Shown here piece by piece: positions 5,753 through 13,599 of a DNA stretch of 23,216 nucleotides (position 1 is its first letter; each line of letters starts with the position of its first letter). Made by a program: the position numbers and the translations under genes. Source of the stretch: Spirochaetaceae bacterium (GTDB lineage: Bacteria; Spirochaetota; Spirochaetia; PWKH01); assembly GCA_003557605.1 (NCBI GenBank), contig PWNW01000118.1:1-23216 (forward strand), read 5' to 3'. The notes under the pieces are model-generated. The model was given only the letters and a program-made list of their open reading frames with translations, made no database searches and was not told where the DNA came from.

Positions 5753-8263
5753 CTATTTAACGACAATATTTACCAGCCGCTGGGGAATGGCAATGATTTT
5801 CACTACCACCTTGCCCTCAATCCACTGGCGTATTCGCTGGTGCTCCAAGGCAGCCTGCTTCATCGATTCCTGGTCAGCTTCAGCACTCATCATGGCCTTT
5901 GCACGGACCTTTCCGTTCACCTGGAACACCACTTCGGTCTCCTCTTCTCTAGTCAGCTCCTCATCCCAGGAGGGCCATGGCGCATAGGCCAGTGAGTGCT
6001 CATGCCCGAGTCGCTGATGCAGTTCTTCTCCTAAATGGGGAGCATAGGGAGAAAGCAGAAGCACAAAGGGGTCCCAGAGTTCTCGGTAGAGCTTCTCTTC
6101 CTTGAACAGCTCATTGACGAATATCATCATCTGGGAAATGGCGGTGTTGAACTCAAGATGCTCCGTGCCGAGACTTACCTTCTTGATTGTTCTGTGCAGC
6201 AGTCGAACCAGAGGTTCCGGCGGCTGTTCATCGGTGAGTTCCCGCTGGGAAAGTCGCCAGACCCGGTCAAGAAACCTGAAGACACCGACAAGGCCCTTGG
6301 TCGACCATGGTTTTGATACCTGAAGCGGTCCCATGAACATCTCATACATTCTCATGGAGTCAGCTCCGTAGGAGGAGATGATCTCATCAGGATTAATGAC
6401 ATTCTTCAGGCTCTTGGACATCTTCGCAACAACCTGCTCAAGCTCCTCGTCGGTTGCGGTTTCAATAAAGACGCCAGGTTCACTCTCCGTAACTTCATCG
6501 GTGGGAACAAGGGACTTGTCCTTCCTCTGGTAGGCAAATGAAGTAATCATTCCCTGGTTTATCAGCTTGAGGAAGGGTTCCTTGGAGTTTACCTTTCCCA
6601 GATCATAGAGCACCTTATGCCAGAACCGGGCATACAGCAGATGCAGCACCGCATGTTCTGCTCCTCCCACATACAGGTCAACGGGCATCCAGTAGTCAAT
6701 GTGTTCCTGTGAGGCAAATTCCATCGCATTATCAGGGTCCAGATAGCGGAGATAGTACCAGCATGAACCAGCCCACTGAGGCATGGTGTTGGTTTCCCGT
6801 TTTGCATGTCCGCCGCATTCCGGACAGGAGGTGTTCACCCAATGGTCAATCTTTGCCAAGGGGCTTTCCCCAGTCCCGGAGGGAGTGTAGGATTCCACTT
6901 CAGGCAGCATCAGCGGGAGCTCCTCTTCAGGAACCGGAACAATGCCGCATGCATCACAGTGTACCAGGGGTATCGGTTCTCCCCAATAGCGCTGCCGGCT
7001 GAAAACCCAGTCCCGGAGCTTGTAGTTCACAGCCCGCTTTCCAAGGTTTTTGCTTTCCAGCCAGTCGTTCATGCTTTCAACGGCATCTTCGGTGGACAGT
7101 CCGTCCAGGAAGCCGGAATTCACATGCAGCCCGTCTCCGATGTAGGCCTCCTCCTCAAGGTTTCCGCCTTCCACAACCTCAACAATGGGGAGATTAAATG
7201 TTTTAGCAAATTCCCAGTCCCTCTGGTCATGGCCCGGCACGGCCATGATGGCACCGGAACCGTAGGATATCAGGACATAGTCGGCAACCCAGATGGGAAT
7301 GCTTTTTCCGTTAACCGGATTCACTGCATGGGCCCCGGTGAACACACCGGTCTTTTCCTTGGCCAGGTCGGTCCGTTCAAGGTCCGATTTCTGCTGCGCC
7401 TGCTGCAGGTATTGTTCAACTGCATCCCGGTGTTCTTCTGTAACGATTTCCCTTACCAAATGGTGTTCCGGTGCAAGAACCATATAGGTTGAACCGAAGA
7501 GGGTATCAGGTCGGGTGGTGTACACCGTTATGGATTCTTCAGAATGTTCGATGGAGAATACGACATCCGCCCCTTCACTCCGGCCGATCCAGTTTCTCTG
7601 CATAGCCTTGATCGCATCGGTCCATTCCAGCTCATCCAGGTCCTCAAGGAGCCGGTCGGCATATTCGGTGATTTTCAGTATCCACTGCCGGATGTTCTTC
7701 TTTTTGACCTGGGTGCCGCATCGGTCGCACTTGCCGTCATTCACTTCTTCATTGGCAAGACCCGTGAGACAGTCCGGGCACCAGTTTATTGGGGTATCTG
7801 ATTCGTAGGCAAGGCCCTTCTTGTAGAGCTGGAGAAAAATCCACTGGGTCCAGTGGTAGTATTCAGGGGTGTGGGTTGAAATTTCACGGTCCCAGTCATA
7901 TGAGAATCCCAGGCTTTTTATCTGTTTCCTGAATATGTCAATATTTTTTGCTGTTGTGACACCCGGGTGGGTGCCTGTAGCTATAGCATAGTTTTCCGCA
8001 GGAAGGCCGAAGGAATCAAACCCCATTGGATGGAGCACATTGTATCCCTTCATCCGGAGGAATCTGCAGTATATATCGGTTGCCGTGTAGCCCTCAGGAT
8101 GTCCCACGTGCAGCCCTGATCCGGAGGGATAGGGGAACATGTCCAGGACATATCGTCGTTTTTCCTTTGGAACTGCAGGATCCTCAACTGTCTTGAAGAT
8201 TCTGTTCTCTTCCCAGTACTTCTGCCAAGTTTGTTCAATCTGCTGAAATGGATATTTACTCAT
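5753..8263 (-). CDS. leuS: Leucyl-tRNA synthetase
   Basis: Class I aminoacyl-tRNA synthetase charging tRNA-Leu; 836 residues, a normal bacterial length. The HIGH-type signature is HVGH at 52-55, after the MFPYPSGSG stretch. The CP1 editing domain shows TTRPDTLFGSTY and GSGAIMAVPGHDQRD. The CWYYLRYLDP segment precedes the KMSKS loop at 614-618. The anticodon-binding helical domain and a C-terminal domain ending near VNGKVRAK complete the protein. An in-frame ATG exists at 8290, but MSKYPFQQIE at 8263 fits the family start. A promoter-like pair ending 6 nt before 8263 would place 8290 outside the transcript. There is no Shine-Dalgarno site before either ATG and no T-box leader. It is convergent with ahcY. 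Confidence 0.97.
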   Translation of the reverse strand: MSKYPFQQIEQTWQKYWEENRIFKTVEDPAVPKEKRRYVLDMFPYPSGSGLHVGHPEGYTATDIYCRFLRMKGYNVLHPMGFDSFGLPAENYAIATGTHPGVTTAKNIDIFRKQIKSLGFSYDWDREISTHTPEYYHWTQWIFLQLYKKGLAYESDTPINWCPDCLTGLANEEVNDGKCDRCGTQVKKKNIRQWILKITEYADRLLEDLDELEWTDAIKAMQRNWIGRSEGADVVFSIEHSEESITVYTTRPDTLFGSTYMVLAPEHHLVREIVTEEHRDAVEQYLQQAQQKSDLERTDLAKEKTGVFTGAHAVNPVNGKSIPIWVADYVLISYGSGAIMAVPGHDQRDWEFAKTFNLPIVEVVEGGNLEEEAYIGDGLHVNSGFLDGLSTEDAVESMNDWLESKNLGKRAVNYKLRDWVFSRQRYWGEPIPLVHCDACGIVPVPEEELPLMLPEVESYTPSGTGESPLAKIDHWVNTSCPECGGHAKRETNTMPQWAGSCWYYLRYLDPDNAMEFASQEHIDYWMPVDLYVGGAEHAVLHLLYARFWHKVLYDLGKVNSKEPFLKLINQGMITSFAYQRKDKSLVPTDEVTESEPGVFIETATDEELEQVVAKMSKSLKNVINPDEIISSYGADSMRMYEMFMGPLQVSKPWSTKGLVGVFRFLDRVWRLSQRELTDEQPPEPLVRLLHRTIKKVSLGTEHLEFNTAISQMMIFVNELFKEEKLYRELWDPFVLLLSPYAPHLGEELHQRLGHEHSLAYAPWPSWDEELTREEETEVVFQVNGKVRAKAMMSAEADQESMKQAALEHQRIRQWIEGKVVVKIIAIPQRLVNIVVK

Positions 8264-8269
8264 GGGAGA

Positions 8270-8298
8270 ATGATACTCATGTGGCCTCATAAGGTCAA
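8270..8298 (-). promoter_or_regulatory. Promoter of leuS, predicted leaderless
   Basis: On the minus strand: TTGACC (8298-8293), 17-nt spacer, TATCAT (8275-8270), then 6 nt to the ATG at 8263. Both hexamers match consensus at 5 of 6 positions. The expected start point coincides with the start codon, and no ribosome-binding site exists upstream. Confidence 0.6.
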
Positions 8299-8322
8299 TG
8301 ACAGTGCAGGGAGCAAAGGAGA

Positions 8323-9579
8323 TTATGCCGAAGGAGAGGTTTTCGGATAGGTGGTGTATATTACGCTTTCGATACGGTTTCCAGTCATGCTGCTGATGGT
8401 AAAAGTGCCTGCTTCTGTAGATGTACTCTGACCGGAGGTAGGTATCTGACCGATAACTTCAGTTACGTACCCTCCAATGGTAGTTACGTGGCGCGAGTGA
8501 TCAAGGACAACATGGAAGAAGTCCTGGAAATGCTGGATCGGAGTGTCTGCCTGAATGATATACGTACCCTTTGCCGTTCTGATGATCCGTTCTCCGTCGC
8601 TTTCTTCATGCTCATCGTAGAGTTCCCCGAAGAGCACTTCCATGACATCCTCCAGGGTGACTACCCCGGCAAGCCCGCCGTATTCATCGAGCACCACCGC
8701 CATATGAAGCCTCTGGGATTTGAAGAGGAACAGCATCTCATGGACTTTCTTGTTTTCTGAGACAAACAGCGGTTCCTGCATGATGTCCTTCACGCGAAGG
8801 TCCTGCTGATGCTCAATCACCGCCTTCAGGAGATCGCGCATCAGCAGGACCCCTGAGATTTGTTCGGGATGACGGGAATATACCGGAATTCTGGAGCGGC
8901 CCCAGGAAACCATCTCCGGAAGGACAGAGGAAACTGAGGCCTGCTCATCAACGCTGAACACCTCGGTCCTGTGGGTCATGATGCTCTTTACTTCTATGTT
9001 GTCAAACCGGAACACCCGCCGCACCAGGTCCGTCTCATAGTCCTCAACCACCCCTTGGTGTTCAGCCAGGTGCACCACATGCATGATCCCCTGGAGTGAG
9101 AGCCGACGTTTTTCCCCTCTCGAGAATAACCGGGTAATGCCCGTACTGACGGTGTTCACCGTGAATATCAACGGGAAAATCAGATAGGAGAGCCAGAGCA
9201 CCGGGCAAGCCATGGCTGAACAGATCCGTTCATTGTGTATTATGGCGATCTGTTTCGGGGTGATCTCGGCGAATATCAGGATGATTAATGTGAGAACACC
9301 TGCAGCATATCCGACGGCATAGTTTCCGAAGAGGGAAATAACCATGGCTGTGGTGATCGCCGATGCGGCAATATTCACCAGATTATTGCCGATAAGGATG
9401 GTGGTAAGCAGGCGATCGGGTTTTTTTGCCAGCTTTGCGGCAGTCCGGTGTGTACGCTTCTGAGATGATTCAAGCTCCTTGATCTGGATAAATGAGAGGG
9501 AGGTGAAGGCTGTCTCAGTTCCGGAAAACACCGCCGAGAGGAAAATCAGTAAGATGATATAGAGAACATGGGGCATCAT
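8323..9579 (-). CDS. CNNM (DUF21)/CBS/CorC_HlyC-domain membrane protein, putative divalent-cation transporter
   Basis: 418 residues with the CorB/CorC/'hemolysin' family layout. An N-terminal DUF21/CNNM membrane domain (about 1-165) includes FSGTETAFTSLS, IGNNLVNI and an AEITPKQIA stretch. A CBS pair follows (about 195-320; MTHRTEVFSVDE, then IMQEPLFVSE and VVLDEYGGLAGVVTLEDVMEVLFGE split across the second repeat). The C-terminal CorC_HlyC domain (about 335-415) may bind a regulatory ligand. Related proteins take part in Mg2+ or Co2+ export and resistance; the old haemolysin label is not supported by sequence. Two adjacent ATG codons (9579 and 9576) make the start uncertain by one residue; AGGGG lies 9 nt upstream of the first. 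It lies upstream of leuS on the same strand but leuS has its own promoter. Confidence 0.9.
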   Translation of the reverse strand: MMPHVLYIILLIFLSAVFSGTETAFTSLSFIQIKELESSQKRTHRTAAKLAKKPDRLLTTILIGNNLVNIAASAITTAMVISLFGNYAVGYAAGVLTLIILIFAEITPKQIAIIHNERICSAMACPVLWLSYLIFPLIFTVNTVSTGITRLFSRGEKRRLSLQGIMHVVHLAEHQGVVEDYETDLVRRVFRFDNIEVKSIMTHRTEVFSVDEQASVSSVLPEMVSWGRSRIPVYSRHPEQISGVLLMRDLLKAVIEHQQDLRVKDIMQEPLFVSENKKVHEMLFLFKSQRLHMAVVLDEYGGLAGVVTLEDVMEVLFGELYDEHEESDGERIIRTAKGTYIIQADTPIQHFQDFFHVVLDHSRHVTTIGGYVTEVIGQIPTSGQSTSTEAGTFTISSMTGNRIESVIYTTYPKTSPSA

Positions 9580-9636
9580 ACGGCACAGCCCCTGGGAAAT
9601 AATTCAGGTTCAGGTTCTTCATTCATAGTCGGTATT

Positions 9637-9665
9637 ACTATACTACCAGATCCGCCGGTATGCAA
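9637..9665 (-). promoter_or_regulatory. Putative promoter of the CNNM gene
   Basis: On the minus strand TTGCAT (9665-9660), a 17-nt spacer and TATAGT (9642-9637) precede the ATG at 9579 by 57 nt, leaving a normal leader of about 50 nt. The -10 is good, the -35 has only TTG in common with consensus. The remainder of the 178-bp gap to the divergent gene at 9758 shows no other structure. Confidence 0.4.
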
Positions 9666-9720
9666 GAGCGCAGCAGGGGCTGTAAGCAGCAGGGAAACAT
9701 AAGACAGAAGAGTGCGGGCA

Positions 9721-9750
9721 CTGTCAAAAAAGACTATTTTAGGGTATACT
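9721..9750 (+). promoter_or_regulatory. Putative promoter of the Pcp-like gene, predicted leaderless
   Basis: CTGTCA (9721-9726), 18-nt spacer, TATACT (9745-9750), then 7 nt to the ATG at 9758. The only purine-rich stretch (AGGG, 9741-9744) is 13 nt from the ATG and abuts the -10 box, so it is unlikely to be a ribosome site. Confidence 0.45.
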
Positions 9751-9757
9751 GTGACCC

Positions 9758-10378
9758 ATGAAAGTACTGTTATATTCTTTTGAGCCCTCTACACCGGGGC
9801 ATAACAACAGCGGAATGACCACCGCCGAATGGGTTGCGGAGGGACTGAATGCGGAGTACCCTGAAGTTGTAGGCTGCAAGGTTGTCATGCTTCCTGCAAT
9901 TTTATCCTGCAGGGATGTCCTCAAGGAAGCAATAGCTTCCTACCAGCCCGATATGGTCATCGGTTTTCACGTATCTCCCGGCAAGCCCTGGGTGCTTGTA
10001 GAGCAGTGCGCCTTGAACATCATTCATACCCACCATTATCCCAACTGGGCGGATGAAGAGGAGTATATGACTCCGATTTACCAGAACGGCACCAGCGCAC
10101 TGTTTACCAGCATTGATACCGTTGATCTGGTGGACCAGCTCAGACAGCATGGTATTCCTGTAGAACATTCGTTTCACTGCGGAACGGGGATAGCGAATTA
10201 CTCCTATTACATTGCCCTTGATGAGATGAGGCTTGAACAGACATGCTTCATCCATGTTCCCCAGTCCCCTGAAGAGGCCATTGTCCAAGGCCGTCCCCTG
10301 CCGGTGTTCCCTCCCTGGCAGACAGCCCAGGGGATAATCAGGTGGCTCTGCAGTAAAACAGCAAAGGAGAAGCAGTAA
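9758..10378 (+). CDS. Pyroglutamyl-peptidase I (C15)-like protein with altered active site
   Basis: 206 residues, about the length of Pcp (near 215), cytosolic. From memory it aligns without gaps to Bacillus Pcp over the active-site segment: GIPAAVSYTAGTFVCNH there, GIPVEHSFHCGTGIANY here. The catalytic Glu is kept as Glu82 in VEQCALN, and the catalytic His as His166 in FIHVPQSPEE. The nucleophile position is Ala146 instead of Cys, while Cys141 replaces an Ala five residues earlier. The substrate-loop AGGR is also changed to VSPGKPW. It may be a non-catalytic relative, an enzyme with a relocated nucleophile, or a different hydrolase. It is followed 2 nt later by a GcvR-like gene. There is no Shine-Dalgarno site; the promoter ends 7 nt before ATG. 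Confidence 0.75.
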   Translation: MKVLLYSFEPSTPGHNNSGMTTAEWVAEGLNAEYPEVVGCKVVMLPAILSCRDVLKEAIASYQPDMVIGFHVSPGKPWVLVEQCALNIIHTHHYPNWADEEEYMTPIYQNGTSALFTSIDTVDLVDQLRQHGIPVEHSFHCGTGIANYSYYIALDEMRLEQTCFIHVPQSPEEAIVQGRPLPVFPPWQTAQGIIRWLCSKTAKEKQ

Positions 10379-10380
10379 AT

Positions 10381-10926
10381 ATGAACCGAAGCTGGGCTAT
10401 ACTGACTGCCATGGGAAAGGACCGCATCGGTATCGTTGAAGACCTGACGGATATCCTGGAATCATGGGCGTGCAATAATGAGGAAAGTAAGATGTCGGTG
10501 CTGGGAGACCAGTTTGCCGTGATTCTTCTGCTGACCGGCCCTGAAGACAAGGTTGCTGACCTGACTGCAGGGAAGGAATCCTGGGAAGATGTCTCAGACC
10601 TCCAAATCCAGATCAGGGAAACAACTGGTGCAGCGCCGGCAAAAAGCGGTCTCTCATACCTGGTGGAGACCGTATCACTGGACTCGCCGGGGATTGTTCA
10701 TGCGGTGACCCAGGTGCTGAGGGACTTTCACATCAATATTGAGGAGCTTGATACAGAAACCACTTCAGCTCCCTTTACGGGATCACCCATGTTCCTGATG
10801 CGGCTGCGGGTCATTATTCCGGAGCATGTCTCTCCGGCTGCAGTACGGGAGGCCCTTCACAAGACGGCGTTTTCCCGTGACCTTGACATCAAGTTTGAAC
10901 CCCACCCAGGAGTATTCTCTCCCTAG
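10381..10926 (+). CDS. GcvR-like protein with two ACT domains
   Basis: 181 residues. The N-terminal ACT domain (about 5-75) begins AILTAMGKDRIGIVEDLT and includes CNNEESKMSVLGDQFAVILL. A second ACT domain (about 92-175) reads VSLDSPGIVHAVTQVL and then NIEELDTET. This layout is that of GcvR, which in E. coli binds glycine and restrains GcvA control of the glycine-cleavage genes. No DNA-binding domain is present, so it should act through a partner or as an amino-acid sensor. GcvA and gcv genes are not in the window, so the ligand and target are open. AAGGAG overlapping the end of the Pcp-like gene gives a good ribosome site; the two genes form an operon. Its TAG stop overlaps the photolyase stop within a CTAG. 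Confidence 0.8.
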   Translation: MNRSWAILTAMGKDRIGIVEDLTDILESWACNNEESKMSVLGDQFAVILLLTGPEDKVADLTAGKESWEDVSDLQIQIRETTGAAPAKSGLSYLVETVSLDSPGIVHAVTQVLRDFHINIEELDTETTSAPFTGSPMFLMRLRVIIPEHVSPAAVREALHKTAFSRDLDIKFEPHPGVFSP

Positions 10927-12230
10927 CCGGCAGCAGAGCGGTATGCATCAAGAGCGATTTTCCGTTCTGTGCTGTGGTCTGCTATGGGCTTTGGATACCC
11001 GGGAAGGTGTTTTGCTTCATGTCTGTGGATGTCCTTCGGAGCATAGGCCTCAAGTTCAGGTATCCACTGCTTCATATACAGTGCCTGGGGATCAAATTTT
11101 TTCTGCTGTGTCCAGGGATTGAATACCCGAAAAAAGGGCTGGGCATCGCAGCCTGTGGATGCTGACCACTGCCAGTTGCCGTTGTTGACGCAGGGGTCAT
11201 AGTCTATCAGCTTCTGGGAGAAATAGTCCTCCCCCCAGCGCCAGTCTATATGGAGGTCCTTCACTAAAAAGGATGCGGTGATCATCCTCAGCCGATTGTG
11301 CATGAATCCTGTGGAATTCAGTTCCCTCATGCCCGCATCAACCATAGGAAATCCCGTTGTTCCGTCGCACCACCGCTGAAAGGCCGCAGCATCCTGGGAC
11401 CATGCAAGGCGGTCATATTTCCTGATGAAGCTTCCGGTAAACACATGGGGAAAATGATAGGCAATGTAGAGCCAGAAATCCCTCCAGACAAGTTCTCCGG
11501 CAAACACCGAATCGGGCCCGAAGAGCGATGCGGCTGCCATGAAAGCTTCCCTGGGAGATACAGTACCGAAGGCCAGGTGTGCTGAGAGCCGGGAAGTCCT
11601 CAGGGAGGGTATATCCCGGGTGCGGGGGTAGTCTCTGAGATCATCAAGCTGCTCCAGCGCCTTGAGCCCGGCGGTGCGTCCTCCCTGCACAGCCCCTCCC
11701 GGGGTTCTTTCCTGATGAACAGCGGAACTGCTTTTTTTATCACCGTGAAACCACGAAGTTCTGACATGCTTCTGCGGGGGGTCCGCATCAAGGGAGAGCA
11801 CCTTTTTCAGATAAGGGGTGAACACCTGGTAGGGCGTACCGTCCTGCTTCAGCACTGATGCAGGATGGACCAGGGTTCTGTCGCCAACCTGGCGGACCTC
11901 AAGTGCGTCGGAGAGACTGCTGATGAGCTTCTGACGCTCAGGAGAATAATCCTCTTCGGTAAACAGGGTTTCACATCCCGAAGCCCGTGCTGTCTCTATG
12001 AGCATCTGTGTGTCGCCGTCACGAATCAACAGAAGCCTTCCTCCCTGAGATGCGATGTCCTGCTGCAGCTCAGACAGGCTTTCTTCGATGAAGGTGCGGG
12101 CGAAAGACCCTGGAACGTGCGGTTTCTGGAGAAAACAGGGAATCACTGGTCCTTGGGCAGAGGCGGCTGAGAGGACCCTGTTGTCCTCCAGCCTGAGATT
12201 TCGGGAAAACAGACAGATGACTGGTCTCAT
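10923..12230 (-). CDS. phr: Deoxyribodipyrimidine photolyase (class I CPD photolyase/cryptochrome family)
   Basis: Light-driven repair of cyclobutane pyrimidine dimers using FAD. 435 residues, slightly shorter than E. coli PhrB (472). The N-terminal antenna domain starts CLFSRNLRLEDNRVL. The C-terminal FAD domain shows LSAHLAFGTVSPREAF, ELVWRDFW, MVDAGMRELNSTGFMHNR and NGNWQWSASTGCDAQPFFR, followed by RVFNPWTQQKKFDP, all typical of class I photolyases. The Asn-rich WQW segment places it with repair enzymes rather than signalling cryptochromes, an inference from motif memory. The antenna chromophore is not identifiable. The start at 12230 has no Shine-Dalgarno site, but an extended -10 box ends 6 nt upstream. 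The gene is convergent with the GcvR-like gene, sharing 4 bp, and lies downstream of sdaA with 38 bp between them. Confidence 0.93.
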   Translation of the reverse strand: MRPVICLFSRNLRLEDNRVLSAASAQGPVIPCFLQKPHVPGSFARTFIEESLSELQQDIASQGGRLLLIRDGDTQMLIETARASGCETLFTEEDYSPERQKLISSLSDALEVRQVGDRTLVHPASVLKQDGTPYQVFTPYLKKVLSLDADPPQKHVRTSWFHGDKKSSSAVHQERTPGGAVQGGRTAGLKALEQLDDLRDYPRTRDIPSLRTSRLSAHLAFGTVSPREAFMAAASLFGPDSVFAGELVWRDFWLYIAYHFPHVFTGSFIRKYDRLAWSQDAAAFQRWCDGTTGFPMVDAGMRELNSTGFMHNRLRMITASFLVKDLHIDWRWGEDYFSQKLIDYDPCVNNGNWQWSASTGCDAQPFFRVFNPWTQQKKFDPQALYMKQWIPELEAYAPKDIHRHEAKHLPGYPKPIADHSTERKIALDAYRSAAG

Positions 12231-12236
12231 GCATGC

Positions 12237-12245
12237 ATCATACCA
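12237..12245 (-). promoter_or_regulatory. Extended -10 promoter of phr, predicted leaderless
   Basis: On the minus strand TGG-TATGAT (12245-12237) is an extended -10 element with a 5 of 6 hexamer, 6 nt before the ATG at 12230. The -35 region at 17-nt spacing (TCGATT) is poor, as is common with extended -10 promoters. Confidence 0.45.
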
Positions 12246-12268
12246 GAAAAACTGAGAACAATCGACGG

Positions 12269-13486
12269 TCAGCTGCGGTTTCTTTCATGAGAATCCAGAG
12301 CTGCAAGCCCTCCGAGGGAGGTTTCACGGTACAGTGACGGGAGGGCTTTTCCGGTTTCATTCATTACCTTCACAACGCTGTCAAACGGCACCTGATGTCT
12401 GCCGTCTGAAAGCAGGGAGAAGGCCATATGGTTCAGCGCCCGTGCAGCACCAAGTGCGTTTCGCTCGATGCATGGAATCTGGACAAGCCCTTTGATAGGA
12501 TCACAGGTCAGCCCAAGATGGTGTTCAAGTCCCATTTCCGCTGCATATTCCACCTGATAATTTGAACCGCCCATCAGGTGGGTTGAAGCGGCGGATGCCA
12601 TGGCGCATGCAGTTCCAACCTCGCCCTGACATCCTACTTCAGCTCCGGAAATGGATGCAAGGGATTTTACGATATTCCCGACAATCCCAGCACCGGCAAG
12701 GGACCTGATAATCCGATGCTCCTGCACCTTGTAGGTGCGTTTCATGTAGTAAAGCACCGCCGGAAGCACTCCGCAGGAGCCGCAGGTAGGTGCCGTCACC
12801 ACCTCTCCTCCTGCGGCGTTTTCCTCTGATACCGCCAGGGCATAGGCATACACCAGGGAACGCTTGCCTATGGGTCCGCTGAGATGGGTTGCCTGTGCGT
12901 AGTAATGAGCAGCCTTTCTGGGAAGGTACAAACCTCCAGGCAGAACTCCCTCGGACTCCACACCCCGTCTGATCGACTGCTTCATCACCTTCCAGACTTC
13001 CCCAAGGTAGTCAAGGATCTGCTCTCCCTCGCAGTGAACGGCATACTCCCACAGCTGTCTTCCCTCCCGGGAACACCAGTCAAGGATTTCTGCCATAGTT
13101 TCAAGGGGATACACCTTTGAAGAAGGAGGAGCATCCCCTTCTCCCATGAGGGCTCCTCCCCCGGTGCTGTATGCTGTCCAGCTTCCCAGCGGCTGACTGT
13201 TCGGCCCAATGGCATGAAACCGAAGGGCATTCGGATGGGCCGGAAGGAATTCATCGGGTTTCCAGATCAGTTCCAGGGCTCTGCCTGTCTGAGAGAAGAC
13301 AGCTTCAATTGCCTTGTCGGTGCCGTGACCCTTGCCGGTTGCCGCTAAGCTCCCGTACAGCTCCACCTGGTACAGGTGAGCGTCGGGATGCCTGGTGAGA
13401 AATATTTCAGAGGCCCTCCTAGGGGCCATGGTATGACTGCTTGACGGGCCGAAGCCGATCCGATAGAGCTCGCGAAGTGATTCCAT
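12269..13486 (-). CDS. sdaA: L-serine ammonia-lyase (iron-sulfur L-serine dehydratase), beta-alpha fused form
   Basis: Converts L-serine to pyruvate and ammonia in the cytosol. 405 residues, with the beta domain first (FGPSSSHTMAP at 12-22, TGKGHGTD at 50-57) and the alpha catalytic domain after about residue 160. APTCGSCGV is at 232-240, and GAGIVGNIVK and GEVGTACAMASAA follow. Cys286, Cys328 and Cys339 have the C-X41-C-X10-C spacing of the [4Fe-4S] cluster ligands of the Legionella enzyme, so the cluster site looks intact. It is somewhat shorter than the approximately 455-residue E. coli enzymes. No Shine-Dalgarno site precedes the ATG at 13486; a promoter-like pair ends 6 nt before it. A nearby GcvR-like ACT protein also belongs to serine/glycine metabolism by family, but on the other strand. 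Confidence 0.95.
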   Translation of the reverse strand: MESLRELYRIGFGPSSSHTMAPRRASEIFLTRHPDAHLYQVELYGSLAATGKGHGTDKAIEAVFSQTGRALELIWKPDEFLPAHPNALRFHAIGPNSQPLGSWTAYSTGGGALMGEGDAPPSSKVYPLETMAEILDWCSREGRQLWEYAVHCEGEQILDYLGEVWKVMKQSIRRGVESEGVLPGGLYLPRKAAHYYAQATHLSGPIGKRSLVYAYALAVSEENAAGGEVVTAPTCGSCGVLPAVLYYMKRTYKVQEHRIIRSLAGAGIVGNIVKSLASISGAEVGCQGEVGTACAMASAASTHLMGGSNYQVEYAAEMGLEHHLGLTCDPIKGLVQIPCIERNALGAARALNHMAFSLLSDGRHQVPFDSVVKVMNETGKALPSLYRETSLGGLAALDSHERNRS

Positions 13487-13492
13487 GGGCCT

Positions 13493-13521
13493 ATGGTACC
13501 CGCTTTTTCGTGGAATGAGAA
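13493..13521 (-). promoter_or_regulatory. Putative promoter of sdaA, predicted leaderless
   Basis: On the minus strand TTCTCA (13521-13516), 17-nt spacer, TACCAT (13498-13493), then 6 nt to the ATG at 13486. Each hexamer matches consensus at 4 of 6 positions. Confidence 0.4.
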
Positions 13522-13540
13522 GACCTGAGGGGGATGATCA

Positions 13541-13569
13541 TTGTCCCGTGAGGATTATCGGGGTACAAT
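13541..13569 (+). promoter_or_regulatory. Putative promoter of the aldo-keto reductase gene
   Basis: TTGTCC (13541-13546), 17-nt spacer, TACAAT (13564-13569); the ATG at 13600 follows a leader of about 24 nt with GGGAGG at 13588-13593. This is a conventional leadered promoter, in contrast to its divergent neighbour sdaA. Confidence 0.55.
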
Positions 13570-13599
13570 GGGAGAAGCAGGTCCTCTGGGAGGAACACT

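Noticed and set aside
6806..7492. 228-codon plus-strand open frame inside leuS
   Set aside because: It is an antisense shadow of the conserved editing domain; no family resemblance and no ribosome site.
8264..8290. ATG 8290 as the leuS start
   Set aside because: The extra nine residues do not match the family, no ribosome site precedes it, and the promoter hexamers overlap this stretch.
8264..8322. T-box or other riboswitch leader for leuS
   Set aside because: Only 59 bp separate it from the CNNM gene stop, and the promoter ends 6 nt before the ATG, leaving no leader.
8323..9579. Calling the CNNM/CBS/CorC protein a haemolysin
   Set aside because: The family name is historical; the DUF21, CBS and CorC_HlyC domains point to divalent-cation transport or resistance.
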